Under the pieces are notes generated by a model. The model ran no database searches, was not told the origin of the DNA, and saw only the letters and a program-made list of their open reading frames with translations. Shown in pieces: positions 1 through 14,600 of a stretch of 64,000 nucleotides of DNA. The translations under genes were made by a program, and so were the position numbers. How positions within the stretch are numbered: the stretch's first letter is position 1; each line of letters begins with the position of its first letter. Source of the stretch: Lepturacanthus savala (Eukaryota; Chordata; Actinopteri; Scombriformes; Trichiuridae); assembly GCA_030544235.1 (NCBI GenBank), contig CM060462.1, positions 3,337,501-3,401,500 of the forward strand, read 5' to 3'.

Positions 1-1189
1 TCACAAAGCGACAAGCTTCAGATCCAATTACCTTCTGACTCTGGTATGTGAGCTTTCAATTTTTTTTGTTTTTCCAGAAATATATGAATATATAGAGGAA
101 TGTTTATTCACTATCTTTACATTAGCTGAAAATGGGGTCAGACTGACCTCCAATGAAATTATAAGATAAGTAATTGCCCTGCAAAAAGAGAAGTCGGCAT
201 TTCCTCCTTTGAGGCTCTCTCTTACAACACTGCCTAATCTTTCCTCCATCCAGACCTGAAAGTTTTTTAATGGAGTGAACTGCAAAGCCGTGAAGTGAGG
301 ACTATAGGTAAGATACACTCCCACAGCCCAGTGTAATTCCTCATGGAGGAAGAATGATGGGGGTTGGTGCATGGAGCACGGCAAAGCTTGATGAGGTGGC
401 ATTAATGGGCTTTTAACTTAAGTCTGGGCTTATTAGATGTCAAACACGAAAGGGCTGAATGGATTTTGGAGATGAGTTGAGTTAACCCGCTGTCAGACGT
501 GCGTGACACCTGCTCCATTGCCATTCCCTGCTGCTTAGGGGCTGCAGATTATATAAGAACCTGCACTCTGATAATATATATATATAAAAAAAACAAAGCC
601 TAGACCCGCGCAGAAGTAAATCTCTTGTTGATCCCAGAATAAGACTGAATGGGAACCGCCGCTGCATGACACACCTTCTTTCAGGTGTTTGATCTTCCCG
701 TTATATTAAAGTGTGAGATTCTCGGTCACTTCATACTGAAGCTGTTCACATAATGCTGTTCAAGCCCCATATTTTTTAGCTCAGCTCTCATACCGCAGAC
801 ACACTTTGAACTCCTTTTGACACCAGCGCAATGCATAGCTAAAGTGCATTGTACCAGACAATGTCATGGCAACTTGACAGTGAATATAAAGAAAAAAAGA
901 TAGCTGAGCAGGAGAACATGTTTGATGATGCAGAGAATTTTGCGTGAGTGTGTGTGGGAAAGCGAGATGGTGAGACAGATATGAACTATGAAACAGAATA
1001 AATTATAGGCAGCTTCTCTCTGCCTACATTACTCCTCAGAAATACAGCTGTACAGTTTTGCACACATTATTGCAATGTAATGAAGCTAATTTACATATTA
1101 TGGGTAAAAAGTGATATAAATATACAGTGCGAGAGCCTATCAACAATATGTCACTGTCCAAATGTGGAAAAAAATATATAATCAGAGCA
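1..1189. other. gene-free AT-rich stretch
   Basis: No gene recognised. Bases 1-43 read as an open frame ending in a donor-like G|GTATGTGAG, which could be the tail of an exon cut by the window edge. The peptide is too short to place. Confidence 0.4.
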
Positions 1190-1600
1190 TTGAGTCTGGA
1201 TTTTAATGTATGTTTATTTGTGACCCACATAAGTACAATAGCCACCCTTTGCTCTGATTGATAAAGCAAGAATTTCCACTAATTAACCCTCATTAGGCAC
1301 ACCTATGAAGTGAAAATCAAGTGATGGTTTCTTTCATCAAGAGGAAGCAAAAAGAGCAGCAATCAGAGCAAAGGGTGGATATTTCGAAGAAACTACAATA
1401 TAAAACATGTTTTCAGTTATTTCACCTTTTTTGTTAAGTACATAACATCATAAACATGTGTTCATTCATAGTTTAGATGCCTTGTCTTTGATGCCTTGAT
1501 GCCAGTGAGAATCTACGATGTAAACAGTCATGAAAATAAAGAAAACACATTGAAGGAGAAGGTGTGTCTAAACTTTTTGCCTGTACTGTATATATATATA
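1190..1600. mobile_element. internally deleted Tc1-like element (MITE-type)
   Basis: Inverted arms AGCCACCCTTTGCTCTGATT (about 1239-1258) and AATCAGAGCAAAGGGTGG (1361-1378) bracket a short centre. The right arm continues to a terminus reading TTTGCCTGTACTGTATATAT, ending in a TA run. I recognise these arms from a long-TIR Tc1-like family common in teleosts. The transposase gene is gone. The left outer part is poorly preserved. Confidence 0.7.
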
Positions 1601-1604
1601 TAAC

Positions 1605-4600
1605 AATGGTAAAGACTTGTGAATTTCTGAACTCTTCTTAAGTGTAAACATTAGTATTGTGTTCTATTGTATTGTGTTTTAAAATGAATCTGATATTGTT
1701 TCTTTGCCTCGTTTGAGGTCTGATAATGTATCTTTTTGTTATTTTAACCATTTGTCATTTTGTGAAAATTAATGCTCTAAATGATATTATTTTATATTTG
1801 GAATTTGGAGAAAATGTTGTCTATAGTTAATAGATTGAAACACGAATGTTCCTTTTGCCCAGATACCTATAATTAGCAAAATTGGGGGGAAAAAATTACA
1901 ATTTTAGAGTGGTCTTATTTTTTCCAGAGCTGTGTGTATATAAAATTGCAACCTTTTAGATGATGTCATAGTCAGCCTTTGAAAATGAAAATTGGGTTAG
2001 GTTTTTGCAAAAAAAGAAAAAAAAATAGATGTTTTGTAAGGATTTATGGGAACATTGTAATTTTACAATGTTTGTTGAAGTGGGTAGCAGAATTTCCTGT
2101 GGGCTATTTTGTATTTCTCGTTGTCCAAACAGAAAAGTACAAATATTTGTAGCTCAGAAAAAAATAAAACCCTTTGCATGGTTGATTGCTTATTACTTAG
2201 CCGCAGAACACTATATAACATGAATAATAATGTCAACATTAGTCTTATTTTTATGAATAGTGATTTTATTTGAAATCAATAAATAAATAAAAAAACAGCA
2301 AAGTAAGCATGTGCATGCATGTAGGGAGGGGTGAATACGCACAGTGCATATGTGTATTAGGTGTACACTGGAGTAGTGCAGTTAACATTTACAGTGGTCG
2401 TTCCGGTCCTTGTCCTTTGAAGAGCAAAGACAAACAACAAACTTGCATTACTTTGTGACCCTTTGGGGCAATGTCTGCAGCGCCCTCTCTTAGTCTTCAT
2501 TGGGAAATGTCCAATGAGGTCCTCACCTGCATCCACTGATAGGTGTGGACATAATCGCTTTGGTAGGACGCTGTTTATACTCCCATTGCCTGTGGTTGGT
2601 CTCCTCTTTGCATTTAATGGGCTGCTTGTTGCCTGGAGACAGTTGTCCCCTCTATACAGTTCTGACTGTGTCCACCAGAATAAGACCTGTCTTCTTTAAG
2701 CTTTCACCATGTTCAAGGTTGCAGCTGGGTAGGTGCTCCTACACCGCCTGATCCCACATAATGGGAGAATCTCTGCTATGATCATGTTTTAGAAAATGAT
2801 GGTAATATGCTTGGCATATATAGCTGCAAGTCAAATGAATAGAAAATCATGTTCAATATATATTCTGTCAATCATTTCAGGAAATGAAACACATATATAG
2901 ATTACACATAGAGTAATTCAGAGAATAATTCAAGCCTTTATTTATTGCAGGTTTATGGATTACAGATAATGAAAACCTAAAATGTTTCATGATATTTGAA
3001 TTTTTTGAGGTTTAGTAGCCTCGTTCAGCAGTATTTTGGTGACCTATTATTAAAAATATTTCCTGTTAATTCCATATTGTTCCATATATCTAACTTCCAA
3101 AACGTGGCGTTAATATATGTCTAAATGTTTCCTGCAAGACAAAAGCTCAGGTTTTAACCTTCCTGATTATTTCATTCAGTATATTTTGAACATTCCATCG
3201 CCTTTATTTCCAAGGTTGTCGCAAGGACGTTTCCATGTGTTTGTGTTGTGATTGTAATTTGGCTTGAACATGTATAAATCTATTGTTGACATTTCAATAC
3301 AAAAAAACAAAGATGAAAAGTTATGAAATCCTCCTACTAATTATGTATTCTCCAGAACAAGTGGATGTCTCCTGAGAAGCATCTACTGAGAGCTGGCCAA
3401 TTTCTACATTTTATAGATTTAAGAATTCAAAACTATAAATAACAACTAATTGTGCCCCTGCAGTGCATTAATTCTGACGGCAGTTCATCCATAAAGATAT
3501 TTCACACACGCTGAATTCCCCCAATTATTGTTGTTTTGTTAATTCATAATCATGAATAAGATTAGTCCACAGCAGGAATTGTGATTCTAATCAGAGATAC
3601 TGACTTAATTCTCATCCTACTAGATAAAAAACATTAGTCAAACTTTCTGACAAGTTTTGTGATTATTTTCTCCTCCTGATTTATTTTTGCTCTAAAAGCA
3701 TCATGTCTCAGGGCTAAACCACAGCAGACTGCAGAGACAATTGGTCACAGGATTTGATGGAAGCACCTCTGCAGACGCTTTAGCCCTAAATTGATTGGAC
3801 AGTAAAATGTGTGTATGGGAAAACATGAATTTATTGATTGCTTCTGCACACTGCAGCAATAAATTGGCTATATATTCCCAACAGGCTAGAACATGAACAC
3901 AGTTTGAAGTATGTTTTGCAAGAAATAAGCTAATTAGCCAAATGTTTAAGTTATAATTTATTGGCCAGATAAATTAAGGAGAGGTATTTAACAAAACAAC
4001 CAAAACACTCAGCATTTCTGTTTCCATGCCACATCTACAGCAGGTTAACAGCACATCCAATTCAGTTTATGCAGGTAGGATTAAAATGTTTTAAATTATG
4101 CTGTTTTTAAAGTACTTGTGCTGTGATAAAGGTGAATTTCAGATCATTTTGCTTTTTGGGTCACATTTCACCTTTTTTATAATTATCAGTCACCAGGCTT
4201 GAGTCCATTGCTTGCTTGCTTTTGTGGAAACTAAGTGAAGATTGCATTATTAAAGAGGTTTCACCCATGAAACATATAGAGTACTGTCGTTTCTGTCTTC
4301 TTGTTGATGACTCTCCTCAGCTTCTTGAACCTTTTCTCATCAACTCATAAATTCAAATATATGTCATACTTTAACAAGCCCATTCCACTTAGCTCACAAA
4401 TAAATGGAATTTGCTAATGCTTGACTTCAAATTCTATAGTAAAATCCTCATTGTTATTCTCTGCTCTATTTCCATTTTAGTCTAGATTTTTTTCAATAAG
4501 TATTATGTATTTCACTGGAAAGAACACAAACTGTCTGGGGATGTCTCTGCGGATTCAGGCAACATTTTGAGTTGATAACAAGTTGATCCAGAGGTCACAG

Positions 4601-5490
4601 AGCTCAGGAAAACTCATCTGAACATTTCTAAATGGCTCTTTTCACAGTCTGATCACACTTAGAATATATAAAACCTATATTTGCTCCTTTGATGGAATTA
4701 TAATTGCGATTCTGTCACTTGATCACTATGGGACCACGGCTAGAGGGAATGGCAAGTCAAGGAGGCTTATGGAGAATCAGAGGTTTTGATCCATGGGAGC
4801 AGGACCCGTAACTCATTCTATAAATGTACAGTCTCAAAAGAGAAATCCCCGAGCTGCAGGGGATTACCATCAGATGCAAAAAAAAACATGTAACCAAAGT
4901 CTCTTCATGAAGGCACAAAAACCTTATATTCAACATTTTCACGATGCAATGGCTGTTGTTTCTGAGTAACATTAAATCGAACTGATGTAAATAGTGAAAG
5001 ATTCAGCTCTGCAGGAGTAAGTCATTAACGACTCCCTTGATGGAGCAACCAACGTGCCCATATTTTAGTTTTTTGCTGCTCTATCTGATAATTCAGAGAG
5101 TAAGTAATTGGTATGTACACACTATTTTAAATTTTCTATTTAGATTTATTCGTCCTTGTTATATTTTTCCTTCCCTATCTTAAAAAGGTCTTAATTGTCT
5201 ATGTCTATTTAAATGCTTTTGTTATTTCATGTCTGTTGCAAAGCACTTTGAGCTGCATTTACATAAGGAAAATATAAATGAATTTATACTAATACATTAA
5301 AATCTATTCATAATATTACATTTATTATTTTATTATTTTTTATATGTTTTTTACTGTCCTGAAAGACAATATCAATGCACAACCAACTGTAAAGCCTTTA
5401 AGAATATATTACTCCTGCTTTGTAAATGCTTGCATATTTTATTGGTGTCCATCATTAAATTAAAAATATATTAATGAAATTGTAGAAAAA
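1605..5490. other. gene-free stretch
   Basis: AT-rich, with many polyadenylation-like hexamers and no coding signal. The 2400-2760 part is GC-richer with two overlapping short frames that look like chance. Confidence 0.5.
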
Positions 5491-5494
5491 AAGA

Positions 5495-5880
5495 CCCTTT
5501 CATGTCAAAGTGAAACTGTGAAAAGGATTCCTAATGCATAATACAAGTATTCATCCTTTTTAAAGTAATTGGACCCAAATTATCACTGGTGCAGCCAATT
5601 GGTTTTAGAAGTCACTTCATTAGTTGTATATCAAATAAACCACTCCAAGAAGCTGAGCAAGCAGTTGAAGGAAAAGCACAAGAAAGTGGATGGATACAAA
5701 AACATTTCCAAGTCACTGAGCATGCCGTGGAGAATGGTTAAATCAGTCATTAAGAAATGAAAAGAGTATGGCACAGATATAAATGAGTATAGAATCTGTG
5801 GTTGAAAGTAATTAAGTATATTAAGTTTCCATCAGACAGTTAAACAATGAGCTGAAACTCACTATAAAACTGCATAAAGC
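5495..5880 (+). mobile_element. Tc1-like transposon remnant with transposase N-terminus
   Basis: It opens with a terminus-like stretch (AAGTATTCATCC), then codons KLSKQLKEKHKKVDGYKNIS and SMPWRMVKSVIKKW, followed by KEYG after a stop. This is the paired-like helix-turn-helix region of fish Tc1 transposases. The catalytic DDE part is absent. Confidence 0.65.
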
Positions 5881-5884
5881 TGAG

Positions 5885-7385
5885 GGGAGCTGCAGCGTCG
5901 CTGATAATTCTCTATAGGTTCATCACTACGAGTGATACTCTGTCATTACTCATTTGATGTATTGTTATTATGAAAAATAGCTACCAAAGTGGCTTTAAAT
6001 AAAAGATCTGAGTACTTCTTTTACAACTGCCAGACCAGGCTGTCCTCAAAAATTGAATAACTGAGCAAAAAGGAGATGATTGATGGAGGCCAGTTACAAG
6101 TTCAGAGATTCAGATTGAAGAGTCCTGCCATCTTTCTGCTGTTTCCTTCTCTTTTTTCGCAGGGAATTCTCTTTAATGCAATTCTAGATCTCAAATATTT
6201 AAACACATCCTGTTAAAACACAGTGAATGCATGGAACTCTCCATTTCTAAAGTTTTTATGCAAAGCATACTGACATTTTACTGGTAGCATTTTGTTTTAA
6301 TGTTCCTTGCAGTGACACGTGCTTCTGACATTATTCATTCATAAACTGTGGTTCATTTCTTCATTTTGACATTTAAACATGGACAACAGATGATCCCAAA
6401 CTACAATTTGATGTTGCTCGTGCATGATTAATGTTCTCCACATTACAAGAACCGGGGAGTCAATTACCTCAAGTTTCCTCTCCAAAGACAAATCGAGGCC
6501 TTTATAGATGTTCTTTTTACACATCCTGTTCAGAGTAAGAAATAAGAAATAGCTGATTAAGTGGGAAAATATTAATTAAGGGGGGCTAGATAAAGAAAAA
6601 GGATGTCCATATAATCAGCACTTTTAGTTTATGCACTCTATGGGGCTGCTCTCCGCTCCTCCTTAAGACTTTATCCATGTTGGCTTCAAAGTATTTCAGA
6701 GCTGGAGGTGGTTGGTAATTATTTTCAAGGGTGACTGTCACCAGAAATCACCAAGTTTTTCCCCAAACCCCATTAATGTATTTTATGTAAGGCTTTTCTG
6801 CATCACTAAATATTAGTGTCAGGTTGTTTCAGTCAGCGTTTATCTTGACAGCAAGATATTTAATTATGTTACATCCCCAGTGTGTTAAACCGTGCCTTGT
6901 AAAAGTTTTTAACGGCAAACAAAGCGATTAGAACAGACATGTCTTTACTTAATAGGTAAAGGTCAAACCAGAGGACCATGCATTTCTCTGTCTGTGGTCT
7001 TGATGCTGGAGGACAGATGTGAAACTGAGTGTGGCTAATTTGAAAATGCCATCGCAGTCAGAATGCACTGCAAGTTGTTACTAGTAAAGTAAATCACTCC
7101 TCTCTCATTGTCTTTTGGATTGGAGTGGTTAATAGATGTCAGTATATAAGCTTAGAGACACCGAACAGAATAAAACAGAATAGACAGTATTTATTGTCAT
7201 TGTACACAAGTATACAATGAAATTTGAAGTGCTTCTCCATATCAGAGCAACAGTAGCTTTATATAATACACATAATACACATTGCAAAATATAGATCTCT
7301 TTATTAGAGAGTAGTAGTAGTAGAGTCATTGCACATTAAAATGACATTAAAGGCAAATAAGAGTCATTGCACCTTTATGGAATTA
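5885..7385. other. gene-free stretch
   Basis: No exon, repeat family or structured element recognised. Confidence 0.45.
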
Positions 7386-7389
7386 AGAT

Positions 7390-7850
7390 TACTGATGGCC
7401 AAGAGGTAAAACTGTGTTTAAGTCTGTATGTTCTGCACTTTGTTCATCTGTTGAACATGGGCTGTCCAGGGTGTGTGTGGTCGGCAGCCATTTTCCTTGC
7501 ATCATGGCAATGTCTACCAGGGAGGGCAAGGAGCAGCCAGTGATATTTTGGGCTGTTTTACTCTTGAGCTGTTTTTGTATGCCATTGAGCTGCTGGCATA
7601 CCATACTGTGATGCAGTATGTTAAAACACACCTATCTGTGTTAGACAGATAAAAGGCCACCAACAGCTTCGCTTCCAATTGGCACCTTTTTAAAACTCTC
7701 AAAGAGTGTAGTCATATTTTTTTCTGAGAATGTCTGGTCTGAGAATACAAGGTAATTAAATTTGCTCTTATGACTCCCAAATGCCAATACCCATGTCCAA
7801 CATGTCCAACCACAGTCAAATGATTTCAAACAAGTTCTTTCTTTCATTGT
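7390..7850 (-). mobile_element. L2-like LINE reverse-transcriptase tail remnant
   Basis: The minus strand in two frames gives VLTYCITVWYASSSMAYK and AQNITGCSLPSLVDI, then STDEQSAEHTDLNTVLPLG. These match the VLTSCITVWYG, ALQRVV..AQ.I and LPSLxDI blocks of fish L2-type LINEs. A frameshift lies near 7570. Confidence 0.65.
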
Positions 7851-7854
7851 GACC

Positions 7855-8920
7855 TCCCTCTCCTTTTTATTCCTGTTGATTCAGACTCTTGGTGTCATCA
7901 TATTTAGAACAAAAGAACTGTATGGAGACCCTTTGAGACAGTGCTCTCAGCCTGGCACCAAATTAATTAATAATATTGATACTATACAAGTTTGACCCAA
8001 ACAGCTCCTGTAGCCAGGTGCAATTTGCATTGTGTTGAGGCATTTTGTACCCATGCATTCAGCTTGTGGCCAAGAAATGTTATTGTGGTGGTACCTCACT
8101 TGTAAACCTGTACAAGACTGTAATGATTGTAAATTATTTCACTTTAAGCTGTTTTCTGTCCAGGAAAACTGTACAACCACTTATTTGTTGAGCATAGAGT
8201 CATCAACTGCCAATAAAACAAAACATAATCTACTAAACTTCACTAGATGTTCTGTTCTAGGTCATTATCAGATGCTCCAACAAGAACAAAGTAAAAGTCA
8301 CAAGCCTCTGTTCCATGAAATCACTTTGACTTTCATAAATCTCCATTAAATTCCCATGTTTCAGTCACATTCTGAGCAACCAGGAACAACTAAAGCCTGA
8401 GTGATCTGCCTACATGGGGTGTGAGGTGATTGTGTTCAACTCCACTCTGCCTTGAGTGTACAACACAAATCAACTGCTGGGTTTCTCTATTAGTGCATGA
8501 CACAATGTAGAAAACAAGCTGAAGGCCTTAATAGTATAAACAAGATGGAAGCCATCAGGTAGGGTTGGGGCACCTTCCTTATCAGTTCCGTTCATTTCCT
8601 TTAAAAGCAGCAGACATTAAATGGACCAGGAGAGAAGGAGAGGCCAAGGTGTCTGAGAAAAAGTTAAAACAAAAAAAAAAACTATTAACATTGTATTGGT
8701 GGGTGATGGAGTGTACTGTATGTGTTAAGTTGTATTTACTTGAATAAAAGCTTATCTAGGGAAGGGAGTTTCAAACTGTAAATGATGCATTTGAATTGGT
8801 CTGTGGTATATATTTGTTAGAAACTTTACATTTTCAAAGGATCACCATATAGTTTGGTGATGCCCTGAGTTCTCTTTTAGTACTATCACAGGCCCAAGTC
8901 CTGCCAAAGTCTTTTGGTCT
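7855..8920. other. gene-free stretch
   Basis: Short chance frames only, including 105 codons at 8032-8349 without any recognisable motif. Confidence 0.45.
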
Positions 8921-8924
8921 AGTA

Positions 8925-9090
8925 CCATTGACTATATAGATGACGGACATAACCTTTGTGACAGTTTTTGGAGACATATTTTGAAACCTCATTGTAGCCA
9001 TCACTATCTTGCTTTTTTGAGTTTCTTGCATGACCATTTGGACAAAAGTGTGGAGCTGAACCTAGACAGCTATGCTAGCCACTTAGGGGC
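8925..9090 (+). repeat. common teleost dispersed repeat
   Basis: TGACTATATAGATGACGGAC, GTAGCCATCACTATCTTGC, CATTTGGACAAAAGTGTGGA and GACAGCTATGCTAGCC match, with drift, a noncoding repeat seen throughout fish genomes. The short open frame across it on the other strand is a by-product. Confidence 0.5.
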
Positions 9091-9094
9091 TAGC

Positions 9095-11626
9095 CACTTG
9101 TCACTAAAAGTAGTAACTTCTTAGTATAAATTCAATGCAATACAGTGTGTGTGTGTGTGTTAGTGTTATGTCTCCTAGACATTCTGAAATAAAGTTTAAA
9201 TTGAATTGATTGAATGCATTTTAGCATTCCACAATTAGCACTTAGCTCATAGCTTGTGCTTTATAATGTCACAGTTGATTGGACTTAGTCTTGATAACAA
9301 ATTATATTTTGGTGTCTTTATTTTGTACATTTGTATAATATGATTGCTTTTTCTTGTCCCAATAATTCATATTTGTGGCTACGACTTAGAAACCACGAAG
9401 ACCTGAAGTTACGTATTTTAACTGGCATTTAAGTAAAAGGAACCTAATTTATGTAATTAGAACAGAAAGTCATTGGACACATCATGTAAAGTAGTAAATT
9501 ATCAGTGGAAATACATACTACTGTGCTAACATATTGCTTTGTTATTTTCTTTTTGGCTGGAGAAACACATTTTGGAGCAAGATGGAAGTCCTGCCAAGCT
9601 GGAAATATCTGATACAGTGGACGTCATTGATGACTCACTGATAGAAGAACAAATCTCTCAAATCCCAGCAGGGGTTTAGCCATGTCTTCGTGATTATGAT
9701 TATGATGAGTTCTACTTAAGTTATTTATTATTTTTGCAATAAACTCTTTAATTGAATTTTAATGTAATTTCCTTTAATTGTTTTTTTTTTTAAATATTTT
9801 GTCCTGATGCCTTTTATGTTTCATGTAACATATTGTTAATTGCCGTGCTATTGAAATGTGCTATACACATGAACTCCTTTTGCCTTGAGCTGTAGAAGAG
9901 AAAAAATGCCTTCAATCTAACGTTGACGATATAGAGTGGTTGGAAAACATTCAAACTGTGTATCCTGCATGAATTGATTTTATTGCTTTTCTGCCCCTGC
10001 CTTTGATAGGAAAAAAAAACATCATTCAAGGTATCATCTTATACCGCTTATTTTATACTGTAGATTGGCCAATTTTGAGTATTGATGATGGGGATCTGTG
10101 CCAAGGATTGCTTCTTTCTACACTTCTCAGCACTTTCCCAGAGGATCCTGTTTTACATATGATGCCAACTTCTAATCCCCCAGATATCCCTCCTTCCAAA
10201 CTCTGCAAAGACACTGTGGGGACCCTATCTCTAATTAGGTTGCTGACAATTTCAGAATGACAAACATTCAGTCTCTCTCTTGAAAAAGAAGAAATAAATT
10301 AACAGATTTTATTTTAGTTCAGGTCCCTGATGTGTGTCCTTGTAAAAACAGAAAATGTCCTTTAAGGCATCTTAAAAGTACATCATGAATCATGAATCAT
10401 TACTTTCCATATGCCATTATTCCAGAGTACCTGCAGTAATCTTCTGTAGATACACCCAATTAACCCTCAAACCAATTATACAATACTACCTGAGTGCTTT
10501 ACACTGAGCTGCTGACACTGGTGGGCTGCTGCCTCTGCTGCAGCCTATGGTAAAGCCACCTATACCTGTGATACAAACAAATGTACTACTGTATGTCTAT
10601 GTTTAACTGAACATCAACAATAGCATGAAAACAAATACCTAACATTATTATTTACATATCATTACCACAGTAATTACATTACACTACTCTATTTATTGGT
10701 CTCTAATGCCCAAATAATTGTCATATAATTGCCAAGAAGGTTCCTGGAAAGAAGTAATTATTATAATTAAAAAGCATTTTTAAATTTATTTGTATTAATT
10801 TGTGTTAAGGCTGGGACCACATCAAAGGGTCGCATATTAAATCTGAGGGGTGAGATTATAACATATTCTTTTTATAACTCACCCATGTCCCGCTATTTCA
10901 TTAAAGCTTAAAATTATGCATAATTTTCCAGTTACAGCTTTGACTGACAGCTGGCTTACCAGTAGGAGGCTGCAGCATGTTGTCCACTAGGCGCAGATCC
11001 TACCGAGCTCCACACTGTCAACCAAATATGTTCATGGGAAAAACACTGCGGGTTAAATAAAAGGGAAAAAATGTCACTGCCCACGATTATGCGTTAAAAC
11101 ATGAGTCCAAAAATGAACGGGTGGTGTCACCTCACTGTTTGTCCATTATTTATGCAGTCTGAACATGTCATTTTCACACCTCTAGAATAGAAAGATGGTG
11201 CGAAGTGGAGAATCCAAGCTCAAAGAAGCATAATGCTTTCTGTAATTACCCATAAAGGTGATATATTTGAGGTGCTTACCTCTGCTCAGGCAGCTTGTTT
11301 CACCATGATTATTGGATTTTTTCCTTCAAAGTCTGAGTCGTCAAAGTCTGATCAGAATCTGGTGCTGTATCTTTATATTTGTTTATCTTCAAAGGAAGGA
11401 TGGAAGATAAACAGAAATAGAAATAAATAAACATGAAAGATATTAAAAGTTCTGCTCGGATCCCTCTTACAGACATTGAAACACTGACACTTTTGCCATG
11501 TTGCTTGGTTACAGGATATTACTGATATCAATGATAACATATAAAAAAGCAGATTCATATTTTTGCTGTGAGGTGTTAGTAGTTTACAAGTGTCAATGTT
11601 CATGTAATTACCCTGTGGTGAAGAGT

Positions 11627-11663
<37 letters not shown>

Positions 11664-14600
11664 GGGGGGGGTCATGATGCACATGATTAAAGAGCACCAA
11701 TAATCCAATGTCTATTGCACATCAGAGTTCTAATTGAGCAGTTGTGTAGCCATCGAGGCTGGAGATTAATTATCATACTGTAGGCTTTGTGTCCGATGGC
11801 TTCAGGGATTATGCTGGAAGAAATCATTTTTCATACAGTATAAAGAAGCTGTGGACAATACTACCAGAATCAATCATATTAATTTACAAATCAATGCAGT
11901 CTATTTTACTGTTTTAACCACATTCATCTTTATATATTTTTATGCTGATATAAATGCTTCTATTCGCTGGGGACTGTGGAGTGTTTTATCATATGCTTTA
12001 TTTATATTACCAGCATTATTTTAGCATTACTGTGCATTTGTTGAAGGAATTTACTTTGTGTTTGCTCGTTTTAATTAAATCACAGAACTGCCAGTAAGCC
12101 TGGTAATTCACAAAAAAAGTTTCAGCATAATATTTTCCTGATCATTTTGGGAAAGCTTAGCCTTACTTAGCTCCACTCGTGGTTATTGGTGAAGTTATGT
12201 CACTCTGTGGGAAGCTTGATAGAAAGAGAATCTGTGCATTTTCCAGCAAAATGATTCCCAGATGCTTCCCAGGTTAAAGACAACAAACTTTCAGATAAAC
12301 TTCCAAAGCGCACAAAATATTCATTGTTGTTACGTGCACAAATGACAAGCAGTTTGTAGATACAGGTTCAAAAGTTTGTTCCAAACACTTTTTTTTATGA
12401 AAATAGAAAAGACTGTTCAATAGCTAAATGTTAAATTGAAATACTACCTGAAATAATATTTCCTGAAATTCAGCCCATTATTTTTTATGTAATCTTGTTC
12501 ACAGGTAAACACACAGATAGACAAATGGCACCGAAATCAAAATCTCCTTGCAAAAGAAAAAAAGAGAGAACTCCTCATTAAGAAAATCAATGATCTTAAT
12601 GAGACCATTACTTGATTGTTTGCAGTTGAAGATTCTATTTTAGCTTCTTTTGTCAGTGCGGCATTTCTTTCTTATCTTCTGCTCAAACATGTAGTATATG
12701 TAATTATACCTACATTTTTATATTACATGAAATTATAATTGCAAACACATACATTATTACACTGTTAATTTCACATTCTTAAAATAAGATGTGCTATATT
12801 GTATCAGGTTGCAGACTCTGGATACATCTATTTGCCCAAATCAAGACCTGAGTATAAGAGTAAAAGACTCATTATGAAAAAAAAACCTCACACAGTTTCT
12901 TCCTCCAACCCATGAGGGCACTTTCAATTAATTTTTATTTCCCTTGTCATTTTATGCATCTCAGAGTTTATCTACTGCTCACAATGATTTGTCTATTAAC
13001 ATTTGAATACTCTCATTTATTGTGTGCATGAAAGTGCTAATCACACAAAACCACAAACGCATATCTTAATAAGCAATATTCATCTACAGCAAATACAACT
13101 TATACAAGCAAATACAAGAGAAAGCAATACTTCAATAGATCTTCAATCCATCCATACATATTTATATGTATTTATTATATATCTGTGTCAAGGCTGCAAA
13201 TGATTTGAGAGACAATTTAGCAGGTTGAAGCATTCGGACGAATAACATGGTAGCTGTTCATGAAACTTATGTTGCTAAAACCTCTAGCTGCTCAGAGCAT
13301 TCACAAATAGAGCATACAAATAACCGCCAGCTTTTATAACTTTGTTGACAGAAACCAGCCTTTTGAAATACATTGTTGGCATTCTTCATATGGGAGCGCT
13401 AAATCAGAAAGAAAGAAGCTCTGCTGCATCATCCTGCATTTGTATCAAATGAGTTTGGAGAATCATAGCTTGAGTGTAGAACATATACACGTATTCACTT
13501 GAAGATAGAGTATCACTTGTGTCTCCCTTCATGAGCGATTGGGTTGATGAAGCATCAGTATTTCAGTGTAAAGTAAAACATGCTTTGAATGTATCCGGCT
13601 TTTAACCGTCCAACAAAAAATATCTGCAGGAAAATACAGACAGAACGGCCCCCTCTCCTTTGGTTCACTCTATATTATCTCGCACATGAAGAGACAGAAG
13701 TTCATTGCTTCAATGAGTTTCAAGGTTAAAGGTAGCTGGATGGTTTGATTAGGTCTTCTAAGGCAGTTATAGGCTACACTGGTGGAATATCTTCTAAGCC
13801 TATTCCAAGCTAAAAAATCTGGAGAGCAGTCTCACTTTCCTGACAGTGAAAGGCCAGTGTTCACAGCAGGTCATAATTACATCTTGTTTTGCCACCATAA
13901 AAAATGGAGTCTGAATTTATCAGCTAGGCAAAGACAATGTAAAGGTAAGCAAAAAAAAACTGTGTATAGCGTAACACTGGGTTGTTAAAGTGTACTGATA
14001 GAAAAACAGATCATGGTGCTTGAAGAATTCACTTCTATTATATTTTTTTAAATTAAAGCTGTGTTGCAAAACTTGTACATCTGATCCTTTCAAGTCCTTA
14101 CTGCCACAGCAGTTAACACAATGCTAATGAAGCCTGTCATTCAGGCCTGGAATTTCTTTGCAAGGCCGTTTGGCCTTTGTTGCTGTCAATTTTTTGAAGG
14201 CACAAAAAGCCAAAAGCCAGGACAGCAAGGCCATCAAATAAAACAGTGATTCATATGCAAAGAAATAATGATTTAACTATAGGTTAAGGATGATTTTAGT
14301 TTAATTGAATTAAATGAATAATTGTAACTAATGTATTGGTATCAATCCAAAGTCAGTCATTAAGGGAGTAGAATTCCCAACTCATGAACTGTTTCACTTT
14401 AAACATTCATCCGACCAACCAGTCAATACATGATGAAATGGTTTCCTCTTGGCCATGAAAAGTAGCTATGTGTCAGTAGTCGCCATGTAACAGACCCCCC
14501 TAATGCCCCCCTGTGGATTCAGAGCTGCAGCACAAACTCAGACTCACTCGGAGTGGAGTAAATGGAAAGGCAGAGGATGAGAATGAGCCTCATAGGGAAT

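Noticed and set aside
11373..11708. 111-codon frame with a Thr-His repeat
   Set aside because: Translation of the GT microsatellite plus flanks.
12515..12612. Lysine-rich exon-like frame behind an AG
   Set aside because: It ends in a stop after about 30 codons and has no recognisable partner exon or family.
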